Of a DNA stretch of 5,545 bases, positions 1 through 5,183 are shown in pieces. Made by a program: the position numbers and the translations under genes. Every line of letters begins with the position of its first letter. Position 1 is the stretch's first letter. Source of the stretch: PVC group bacterium (GTDB taxonomy: Bacteria > Verrucomicrobiota > Kiritimatiellia > CAIKKV01 > PXCX01); assembly GCA_003567575.1 (NCBI GenBank), contig PWZG01000060.1, positions 1-5,545 of the forward strand, in the 5' to 3' direction. The notes beneath the pieces are model-generated. The model was not told where the DNA came from and ran no database searches. It saw nothing but the letters and a program-made list of their open reading frames with translations.

Positions 1-17
1 CCCTTTCAACACCAAAT

Positions 18-25
18 CCCTCTCC
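18..25 (-). promoter_or_regulatory. Possible ribosome binding site of a gene leaving the left edge
   Basis: On the minus strand this reads GGAGAGGG, a strong Shine-Dalgarno-like stretch. It is followed after 5 nt by GTG (12-10) and directly by TTG (9-7) in the same frame, with AAA GGG next. Only four codons remain in the window, so no product can be named and the start is a guess. The minus-strand -10 element and the operator-like palindrome upstream fit a gene starting here, but purine-rich stretches also occur by chance. Confidence 0.3.
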
Positions 26-27
26 GA

Positions 28-57
28 AATGATTTTGTCGTATAATGATTTTGTCGT
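28..57. repeat. 14-bp direct repeat, two copies, period 16
   Basis: AATGATTTTGTCGT occurs at 28-41 and identically at 44-57, separated by AT. It is followed at 57-68 by the perfect palindrome TTTTTCGAAAAA. The repeat lies in the gene-free region beyond the sulfatase stop. It could be a tandem protein-binding site for a gene to the left or a copy of a dispersed intergenic repeat; one window cannot decide. Confidence 0.7.
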
Positions 58-104
58 TTTTCGAAAAAACCTTCTCGTATGCGGCATGTCAGGGCCATTA
101 AAAA

Positions 105-118
105 TGTAAACGCTTATT
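105..118. promoter_or_regulatory. LacI/CcpA-family operator-like palindrome
   Basis: TGTAAACGCTTATT matches the cre/LacI-family pattern TGWAARCGYTWNCW at all but one fixed position and has the central TAAAC|GCTTA dyad with the CG core typical of LacI-family regulators. It lies about 30 bp downstream of a minus-strand TATAAT (143-148), so a bound repressor would block transcription to the left. The regulator and the controlled gene are not in the window. Regulation by a sugar-responsive LacI-type protein is an inference. Confidence 0.35.
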
Positions 119-142
119 TGCAGTTACTTGAAACGGAAAGCG

Positions 143-173
143 ATTATAGGTTACAAGAAGCCGGCCTACGCAA
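143..173 (-). promoter_or_regulatory. Possible minus-strand promoter with perfect -10
   Basis: Read on the minus strand, 148-143 is TATAAT, a perfect sigma70 -10. The best -35 is TTGCGT at 173-168 with a long 19-bp spacer, so that element is weak. Transcription would start near 136, run through the operator-like palindrome and reach the putative start at about 12 after a leader of roughly 125 nt. The lack of a good -35 would suit an activated promoter, or the hexamer may be chance. Confidence 0.3.
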
Positions 174-250
174 ATAATCCTTGACACGTAACCAAGCGGT
201 TTTGAAAGGCTTCAGATACAGGTTCTCTTCCATTCAATTGCTGCTTCTCC

Positions 251-1621
251 TCAAGGATACGGTTGCGGCAGTTCGGGGCGCAGGATCGCGATGTCGCCGT
301 CTTCGTTTAGGGCATAGCCGTGTCGGTTGATGATTTCCCGGCCGGCGACGAAATCGTCGCCCACGTCCTGCAAGCGGTCGTTCAAATTGCTGTCATAGGT
401 TTCAACCAAGGTCTTGCATTCGGGATGATCGACCAGGTTGTGCAATTGTTCCGGATCCACGCGGTTATCGTAGAGTAGCCAGGGACCGTCGAGGGTGCGG
501 ACGTAGGTATGTCTCTGGTCGTGCAAACCGCGGTACTCGCGGCCGCCGTTCTGGTAACTCCATTCGTGAAACGGCACATAGAGAGCCAGCAGTGCTGCAT
601 CAATGGCCGCCGGCGTGCCGTCGAGGATGGTCGAAGAAAAATCCTGCCCTTGGACTGTTGCGGGAATAGGCGCGCCGCAGAGGGATAAGAGTGTCGGCAT
701 CAGGTCGGGTGCGTCGATCGGTGTAGTATCGATTCCGGCGCCGGCGCCGTGTGGATGGCGAATCAGGAATGGGACGCGGATCGATTCCGCCCACGGCCGT
801 TGTTTGCGAAAATAATTCTGCGATCCGAGCATATCGCCATGGTCGGACGTGAAGACAACGATGGTATCCTGCGCGTGCCCGGTGGCCTCGATCGCGGCAA
901 GGAGCCGGCCGAACGCCGCGTCCAGCGCCGAACAGTGGGCGTAGTAGCCGGCCAGTTCCTGGCGGGCGCGGTCCGCCGTTTCTTCGGGAACATTGGGCGG
1001 TAATCGGATTTTATCCGGATCATACATGGCTTCGAACGGCGGCGGCGCCGTGCCAAAAGGATTATGGGGTGGCCCCCAGGAAAGGAAAAGAGCGAACGGT
1101 TGGTCGGCCCCTTCTTCGCGCAGGTATCGACAGGCCGCTTCGGTCTGGTCGTCGGCGTCGTAGCCTTTCCAGCGATGTGGTCGCGGATCGTCGCCGAAGT
1201 AGTAGTGGGAGTTCTGGTAGTCGTGCGTGCATTCGAACCCTTTCCACCACTCGAACCCGAGACGGCGTTCCGGTGGAACGAAGGCATTGCGGCCATTGCC
1301 GTCGATATGCCATTTGCCGATGTAGGCAGTATGATAGCCGGCGTCGCGCAAGCATTCGGCCAGGAAAGGTCCTTCATAGAGCCGGTAGAGACATTGGTCG
1401 TTGACCATCATGCCGTGGCGATGCGGGTAAACACCGGTCATCAGCGATGCCCGATACGGACTGCATACGGGGCAACCGGAGACCGCGTTGCTGAAGTTGC
1501 GGCTCGCGGCCGCGAACCGGTCAAGGTTAGGTGTGGATACATTCGGGTCGCCGCTGTGGCCGAAAGCTTGAGCGCGCCATTGGTCCGCGAAAACAAAGAC
1601 AAGATTGTGTTTTTTCGGCAT
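251..1621 (-). CDS. Sulfatase (alkaline phosphatase superfamily, Cys-type)
   Basis: Predicted to hydrolyse a sulfate ester; the substrate cannot be read from sequence. With the ATG at 1621 it has 456 residues. Visible landmarks in this numbering are metal-binding D13-Q14 (VFADQW), the CSPYR signature with C53 to become formylglycine and R57, the GKWH motif (K103, H105), H186 in WGPPHNPF, and SDHGD with D260-H261. The C-terminal part has the usual LLYDNRVDPEQ segment. No signal peptide is seen, so it is probably cytoplasmic, unlike most sulfatases. The DQ/DH pairing recalls the choline-sulfatase and phosphonate monoester hydrolase branch. The frame extends to a TTG at 1687, 17 nt after the yidC stop, with AGGA 8 nt before it. 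I prefer ATG 1621 because family members begin just before this first strand. Maturation needs a formylglycine-generating enzyme or anSME encoded elsewhere. It is likely co-transcribed with yidC. Confidence 0.9.
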   Translation of the reverse strand: MPKKHNLVFVFADQWRAQAFGHSGDPNVSTPNLDRFAAASRNFSNAVSGCPVCSPYRASLMTGVYPHRHGMMVNDQCLYRLYEGPFLAECLRDAGYHTAYIGKWHIDGNGRNAFVPPERRLGFEWWKGFECTHDYQNSHYYFGDDPRPHRWKGYDADDQTEAACRYLREEGADQPFALFLSWGPPHNPFGTAPPPFEAMYDPDKIRLPPNVPEETADRARQELAGYYAHCSALDAAFGRLLAAIEATGHAQDTIVVFTSDHGDMLGSQNYFRKQRPWAESIRVPFLIRHPHGAGAGIDTTPIDAPDLMPTLLSLCGAPIPATVQGQDFSSTILDGTPAAIDAALLALYVPFHEWSYQNGGREYRGLHDQRHTYVRTLDGPWLLYDNRVDPEQLHNLVDHPECKTLVETYDSNLNDRLQDVGDDFVAGREIINRHGYALNEDGDIAILRPELPQPYP

Positions 1622-1653
1622 CAAAAGGTGTCCGTGTTGGTTAGCGTTCGGTT

Positions 1654-1679
1654 TTCTTTCCTGCTGCGGACGGAAAGAA
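1654..1679. repeat. 8-bp inverted repeat between yidC and the sulfatase
   Basis: TTCTTTCC (1654-1661) and GGAAAGAA (1672-1679) are perfectly complementary across a 10-nt loop. In the minus-strand transcript the hairpin is followed by A residues, not a U run, so it is not an intrinsic terminator. It lies just upstream of the preferred sulfatase ATG, or inside the gene if the TTG at 1687 is used. It might affect mRNA stability or read-through. The stem is AT-rich and may be incidental. Confidence 0.4.
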
Positions 1680-1704
1680 CCATTCAAGGTTTCATTCCTA
1701 TGCC

Positions 1705-3675
1705 TCAGCGTTTCTTTTTACGGTTGGCCGGTCGCGATTTTTGCGCCGTCGTCCTGGCGGCCGGCGTGGCCGCCGGTTTACCCTTTATTCTGGCGGCCGC
1801 AGCGGACACGGCAGGTGGGGTGGGGGTGGTGGGCGACTGACCGTCGTTTTCTTTGCGTTTACGTTGCAGCATCAACTGTACGATCATCAGGCCCTGGTTG
1901 GTTGTCCAGTACAGTACCAACGCCGATGGCATGGAATAGAAGAATACCAGCATAATGATTGGCATGAACATCATCATCTTACGCTGACTCGGGTCGCCCG
2001 CGGATGGCGTCAGATGCTGTTGCCAGACCATGGTGACCGTCATCAGGATCGGTAAAATATTCAGCGATCCGACCAGCGGCACGAAACCGGCAAGCAGGTT
2101 TTCCGGTTCGCTAAGATCGCGGATCCAGAGGAAATCGGCGAACCGCAATTCAACGGCGCTGCGCAGCACGGTGAACAAGGCGAAAAAAACCGGGATCTGG
2201 ATTAACATTGGCAGGCAGCCGGCTACCGGGTTGACCTTGTGTTTCTTGTAGAGCGCCATGGTTTCCTGCTGCATTTTCTGCGGGTTATCCTTGTACCGCT
2301 CGCGCAGGGCCTTCATTTCCGGTTGCAGTTCCTGCATGCGTTTCATGCTTTCGGTACTTTTGCGGGTAATCGGCCAGAACAGGACGCGGATAATGATCGT
2401 CAACAACATGACGGCGATACCGTAATTGCGAATCACGCGGTGTAATCCGTTTAGACTGTGCAGCAGGATGCGGCAGAAAAAGCGCAACCTCCCGAATTCC
2501 ATCACTTCTTCCTGGTGATTACCCAGGGGTTGCAGGGCCGTAAGCTTTTTCGGGCCGGCATAGTAACTGTAATGGTGCTCAAACGTTTCACCCGGTTCCA
2601 ACTCGAACGCTTCGAGTAAAAGCGCCGCCGAGATGGAGTTCGGGAGCGCGACGGAACTCCAGCTTCGCGGTTGGTTTGGGTGTTCCGTATCTGGAACCTC
2701 GCGTGTTACGCTGAACCGATAGCCGGCGGCATTTATTCGCGGCGCCAGGATTTGTACGAAAAACTTGTTTTTTACGGCAATCCAGTCGGTATCGTGCGAG
2801 ATACGTTCCTCAACGCTCTCCGGCAACTGTTCCGGTAACTGTCTGCCAAACGGCGAACAGCCGCGTCCTTTTTGTCCGCCCGGATGGAATAGATCGCTGA
2901 GAACCTGTTGCTGAGATAAAAAGCGTTTCTTTGTCCAATGCCGAACACGTTGCCCGCCGCCCGAGGGCAGGGCATCTAGACTTAAATCCGCTCCCGCCAT
3001 TCGTGTGCGCGCGGTGGCGGCCGCTTCCGGCGCGAAGGGTCCCAGGCGTATGTCATGGTCGCCGATATGCAACGGTTCGTCGCCGGTATGCTCGAAAATA
3101 TCGCGTACAAAAAAACGGTATGGATTGTCCGGATCCATTTCGAATTCGCGGATCATGACCAGACCCTGATCGGTTTCCGCCTTGAAATATACCAGATCGT
3201 CTTCCTGCTGGACAACCGAGAAATCATGGCGATGCGAAAAACCGGCGGCACTCCCGTAGGTAAGTGCTGGTTGCTCACCGAATTCCAGTACCATCGGTTC
3301 GCTGTCATGATCGAGTTTACTGCGATAATCGAACAGGCGAACGTATTGTACGCCGGCGCCCCAACTGCTTAGAAGAACTTCGACGTGTTCGTTGGCCAGC
3401 ACAATACGCTGTTCCGGACGGCGCGTTTCCGGTGATTCCCGATCGGCATCCACCACGGCCGGCGATCGATCGGGAACCGTTTCCGAATCTATTTCCGGCG
3501 CCGGCTCGAAGATTTCGTCCTCCAGCGCCACATCGGTGCGTTCCGGCCGCGCAGACGGAATATCCGCCGGCGGTGGCGGCGGGAAAAACATGCGTGATAA
3601 CGGGCCCCAGAGAAACAAAAGGGTGATCAGTATGACGACCGGTATTAAATCTTTGCGGTCCATGGAAGAACTCAT
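1705..3675 (-). CDS. yidC: Membrane protein insertase YidC
   Basis: Inserts and folds inner-membrane proteins, alone or with SecYEG. At 656 residues it is longer than E. coli YidC (548). Visible in order: transmembrane segment 1 at about 10-31; a Pro/acid-rich linker (32-88) starting with five prolines; the periplasmic P1 domain at about 90-375; and the YidC/Oxa1 core at about 405-605. The core holds R430 in IIIRVLFWPITRKS, matching the conserved substrate-binding Arg of the groove; a cytoplasmic hairpin (about 440-480) with QPEMKALRERYKDNP; NPVAGCLPMLIQIPVFFALF; and a last segment ending VLYWTTNQG. The tail (604-656) has 15 Lys/Arg and ends RKKKR, like ribosome-binding YidC tails in bacteria such as Rhodopirellula. 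The start at 3675 lies 3 nt after the yidD stop; AAGGA upstream is somewhat distant. A second in-frame ATG at 3663 (MDRKDL) is possible. Confidence 0.97.
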   Translation of the reverse strand: MSSSMDRKDLIPVVILITLLFLWGPLSRMFFPPPPPADIPSARPERTDVALEDEIFEPAPEIDSETVPDRSPAVVDADRESPETRRPEQRIVLANEHVEVLLSSWGAGVQYVRLFDYRSKLDHDSEPMVLEFGEQPALTYGSAAGFSHRHDFSVVQQEDDLVYFKAETDQGLVMIREFEMDPDNPYRFFVRDIFEHTGDEPLHIGDHDIRLGPFAPEAAATARTRMAGADLSLDALPSGGGQRVRHWTKKRFLSQQQVLSDLFHPGGQKGRGCSPFGRQLPEQLPESVEERISHDTDWIAVKNKFFVQILAPRINAAGYRFSVTREVPDTEHPNQPRSWSSVALPNSISAALLLEAFELEPGETFEHHYSYYAGPKKLTALQPLGNHQEEVMEFGRLRFFCRILLHSLNGLHRVIRNYGIAVMLLTIIIRVLFWPITRKSTESMKRMQELQPEMKALRERYKDNPQKMQQETMALYKKHKVNPVAGCLPMLIQIPVFFALFTVLRSAVELRFADFLWIRDLSEPENLLAGFVPLVGSLNILPILMTVTMVWQQHLTPSAGDPSQRKMMMFMPIIMLVFFYSMPSALVLYWTTNQGLMIVQLMLQRKRKENDGQSPTTPTPPAVSAAAARIKGKPAATPAARTTAQKSRPANRKKKR

Positions 3676-3678
3676 GAG

Positions 3679-3924
3679 TTAAACGCTTTCCTTCGCGTAT
3701 GTTTGTACACCCCGTTCCGGGACTGGATCGTAACCGCCGGCATGCAGCGGATGACAACATAACAGGCGTTTCAAGGCAAGATATGTACCTCGCCCGGTTC
3801 CGTGAACATGAATTGCGCGCAATGCATATTCGGAACAGGACGGTACAAAGCGGCACCGTCCACCCAGCCAAGGCGACAAAACGATCTGGTATCCGCGAAT
3901 TAAACAAATAACCAAGCGTTTCAC
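3679..3924 (-). CDS. yidD: Membrane protein insertion efficiency factor YidD
   Basis: A small, probably membrane-associated protein that assists YidC-dependent insertion. Its 81 residues fit the family (about 70-85). Diagnostic motifs are an amphipathic N-terminus with LIRGYQIVLSPWLGG, then CRFVPSCSEYALRAI (C24, C30), the RLLCCHP segment (C56, C57) and GYDPVP at 64-69. The start is GTG at 3924-3922, overlapping the rnpA stop as GTGA, which implies translational coupling. The order rnpA-yidD-yidC is the conserved one. The assignment is firm; only the exact C-terminal tail is variable. Confidence 0.95.
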   Translation of the reverse strand: MKRLVICLIRGYQIVLSPWLGGRCRFVPSCSEYALRAIHVHGTGRGTYLALKRLLCCHPLHAGGYDPVPERGVQTYAKESV

Positions 3925-4262
3925 GGCGCGTAATCCCTGCCTTTTCCCGATATCAATCCGGCTTTTCGCAATGCGCGCAGTAAATCGGATTCAATGTTAT
4001 CCCATTGGGCGCGCAAAATGGAATGCCGGGCAACAAGCACCACATCGCGTTCGTCGCGTATACAATGCCGGTGACGGCGAAATGCTTCACGCAACCGTCT
4101 TTTCGCCCGCGCACGGGCTACCGCGTTACCTACACGACGACTGGCGACCACGCCCAAACGCAACGCGTTATCCGGTCCCGACCGAAGGAACAACACCAGA
4201 TAGCGTCCGATAACACGCTGTCGTTGCGCGTACGCTTCCTGGAATTCCCGGTTTAACCGCAA
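3921..4262 (-). CDS. rnpA: Ribonuclease P protein component
   Basis: Basic protein subunit of RNase P, which with the catalytic RNA removes the 5' leader of pre-tRNAs. From TTG 4262 it has 113 residues. Visible are NREFQEAY (about 4-11), LRLGVVASRRVGNAVARARAKRRLREAFR (35-62 region) and a C-terminal helix. In the RNR motif the central Asn is Ala (R50-A51-R52), which is unusual. The start is uncertain. The codons just upstream read RLPRSAR, typical of the family N-terminus, so translation probably begins before 4262, yet no ATG, GTG or TTG occurs there. CTG at 4280 is one candidate, and a TAAGG lies at 4300-4296 over the rpmH stop. The frame stays open through all of rpmH to 4436. The end overlaps yidD by 4 bp. 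Confidence 0.93.
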   Translation of the reverse strand: MRLNREFQEAYAQRQRVIGRYLVLFLRSGPDNALRLGVVASRRVGNAVARARAKRRLREAFRRHRHCIRDERDVVLVARHSILRAQWDNIESDLLRALRKAGLISGKGRDYAP

Positions 4263-4297
4263 ACGCGCCGAACGCGGCAGACGTTGATCCGGCGGCC

Positions 4298-4432
4298 TTA
4301 AACCGTCAGGCGTGCCCGACCCTTTTGCCGTCGCCGCGCCAGAATCTTGCGTCCGTCGGCTGTCGCCATCCGTGCGCGGAACCCGTGTTTGCGTTGACGT
4401 TTCTTGTTTGATGGTTGATAAACCCGTTTCAT
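4298..4432 (-). CDS. rpmH: 50S ribosomal protein L34
   Basis: Small, very basic protein of the large ribosomal subunit. Its 44 residues run from ATG 4432 to TAA 4298, beginning MKRVYQPSNKKRQRKHGFR and ending RRRQKGRARLTV. This is a full match to the L34 pattern (KRtyQPSn, kHGFRaRM, GRkiLarRR). Normal length, no defects. It is the first gene of the minus-strand cluster, with AAAGGAAG (4450-4443) 10 nt before the ATG and a sigma70-type promoter upstream. The rnpA frame is also open across its whole length. Confidence 0.97.
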   Translation of the reverse strand: MKRVYQPSNKKRQRKHGFRARMATADGRKILARRRQKGRARLTV

Positions 4433-4442
4433 AATATCAATG

Positions 4443-4450
4443 CTTCCTTT
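4443..4450 (-). promoter_or_regulatory. Ribosome binding site of rpmH
   Basis: The minus strand reads AAAGGAAG, a good Shine-Dalgarno stretch, 10 nt before the rpmH ATG. It supports 4432 as the start and is the only strong Shine-Dalgarno seen for the rpmH/rnpA pair. Confidence 0.7.
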
Positions 4451-4461
4451 GCAAACCGGAT

Positions 4462-4490
4462 AACATACCATGTCGTCGCAAAACGGTCAA
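4462..4490 (-). promoter_or_regulatory. Sigma70-type promoter of the rpmH-rnpA-yidD-yidC cluster
   Basis: On the minus strand the -35 TTGACC (4490-4485) and the -10 TATGTT (4467-4462) are separated by exactly 17 bp. The -35 matches consensus at 5 of 6 positions and the -10 at 4 of 6. The transcript would start near 4455, leaving a leader of roughly 20-25 nt that includes the RBS. It faces away from the plus-strand promoter at 4506-4534, with 15 bp between the two -35 boxes. Confidence 0.7.
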
Positions 4491-4505
4491 TAAGATTCTG
4501 AAAGA

Positions 4506-4534
4506 TTGACATTTGGCGGCAAGTTGAATATCAT
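4506..4534 (+). promoter_or_regulatory. Sigma70-type promoter, probably leaderless, of the NYN-like gene
   Basis: TTGACA (4506-4511) is a perfect -35. TATCAT (4529-4534) matches the -10 at 5 of 6 positions, and the spacer is exactly 17 bp. Only 8 nt lie between the -10 and the ATG at 4543, so the expected start of transcription is at or within a base or two of the A of the ATG. No Shine-Dalgarno is present in that gap. This supports both 4543 as the start and a leaderless mRNA. Confidence 0.75.
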
Positions 4535-4542
4535 TCCCGGTT

Positions 4543-5160
4543 ATGAGCTTATTGAATTTGTTTCGAAAACGGGCCGCGGATGAAGAAGGCGGCGTTACTC
4601 GGCGTTTGATTGTAGATGGTGTTTCCCTGGTTTCCCCTGCCAATGGGGGAACGATACGGCCGCCCGATCAATTGCAGGTATTGGAACGTTACGGGAACTT
4701 CAGTCGGCGCGAGAAAATTCCGCTGACCGTGCTTTTAATCGGGAAAACATTGCGTGAAGTGGACGATCAAGGATGTTATGGTGATGTTCGTGTGGTTTAT
4801 GCGGATACGCGGGAGCAGTTGCCGGATCGTTTGCGGCAGCTTTTGAAGTCTGAGAATCGGCGGGCGACCGTGGTCGTAACCGGGTCTCCAGAATTGATGG
4901 CCGTCGCAGAAGCCATGGATGTATCCGTCATGCGGGATAAAACTTTGCGCAAGGTGGTTGAACGAATGCAAGGCGATCGCGGCGCGGGCAGTTCCAGAAA
5001 TCAGAGATCGCGCGGTAACGGTGGTGGTGGCGGCGGCAGCGCCGGTAACGCCGGGAAAAACAATGCGCCGGCGGCTAAGTCCGAAAAACAAACAAATGGC
5101 GGTAAACGTGAATCGGAGGAGTCGGATTCGGCGATTGACGATTTAATCGACCGGGTTTGA
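4543..5160 (+). CDS. NYN/PIN-like (YacP-type) domain protein, putative
   Basis: A 205-residue protein not recognised as a named gene. Residues 20-140 alternate strands and helices as in NYN/PIN-like RNA nucleases of the YacP group: LIVDG at 22-26 with D25, strand TVLLIG (62-67), VRVVYADTREQLPDRLRQLL (82-101) with E91 and D95 where YacP has its ETAD-like segment, and TVVVTGSPELMAVAEAMDV (109-127). Where active nucleases usually have Asp, in the second strand and after VVT, this protein has G67 and G114-S115, so it may be inactive or may only bind RNA. Residues 143-190 form a Gly/Asn/Ser-rich, basic linker with six consecutive Gly. The end is acidic (ESDSAIDDLIDRV). No signal peptide or membrane segment is seen, so it is probably cytoplasmic. 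It is divergent from rpmH, probably translated from a leaderless mRNA, and followed after 23 bp by a lipoprotein gene. The NYN assignment comes from pattern only. Confidence 0.6.
   Translation: MSLLNLFRKRAADEEGGVTRRLIVDGVSLVSPANGGTIRPPDQLQVLERYGNFSRREKIPLTVLLIGKTLREVDDQGCYGDVRVVYADTREQLPDRLRQLLKSENRRATVVVTGSPELMAVAEAMDVSVMRDKTLRKVVERMQGDRGAGSSRNQRSRGNGGGGGGSAGNAGKNNAPAAKSEKQTNGGKRESEESDSAIDDLIDRV
5020..5037 (+). repeat. GGN codon run encoding six glycines
   Basis: Six consecutive GGT/GGC codons (residues 160-165 of the NYN-like protein) lie in the predicted disordered linker. Short trinucleotide repeats like this can vary in length between strains by slippage; a change in units of three would keep the frame. 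Confidence 0.6.
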
Positions 5161-5183
5161 CGTAACGAGCCAGGGGGTGCCAC

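Noticed and set aside
105..142. Intrinsic terminator for the sulfatase from CGCTT (111-115) and AAGCG (138-142)
   Set aside because: The stem is only 5 bp with a 22-nt loop, and the T run that follows in the minus-strand transcript is interrupted. No convincing terminator was found anywhere in 1-250.
181..210. Plus-strand TTGACA at 181-186 as a promoter
   Set aside because: No acceptable -10 lies 16-18 bp downstream, and the only gene it would reach is antisense.
1622..1687. Sulfatase start at TTG 1687 with 22 extra residues
   Set aside because: Although AGGA lies 8 nt before it, the extra residues (NGSFRPQQERKPNANQHG) are neither a signal peptide nor part of the fold, and ATG 1621 is at the usual family position. 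It remains a possible alternative.
1064..1840. Long plus-strand open frame (258 codons) opposite the sulfatase and the end of yidC
   Set aside because: It lies antisense to two genes with clear family motifs, shows no recognisable domain, and long antisense frames are common in GC-rich coding DNA.
3317..3907. 196-codon minus-strand frame overlapping yidD and the start of yidC
   Set aside because: It is an out-of-frame shadow of yidD and yidC, both of which have unmistakable family motifs.
4433..4542. Replication origin next to rpmH
   Set aside because: No DnaA-box-like nonamers or AT-rich unwinding tract are visible, and dnaA is absent; the gap is fully explained by two promoters.
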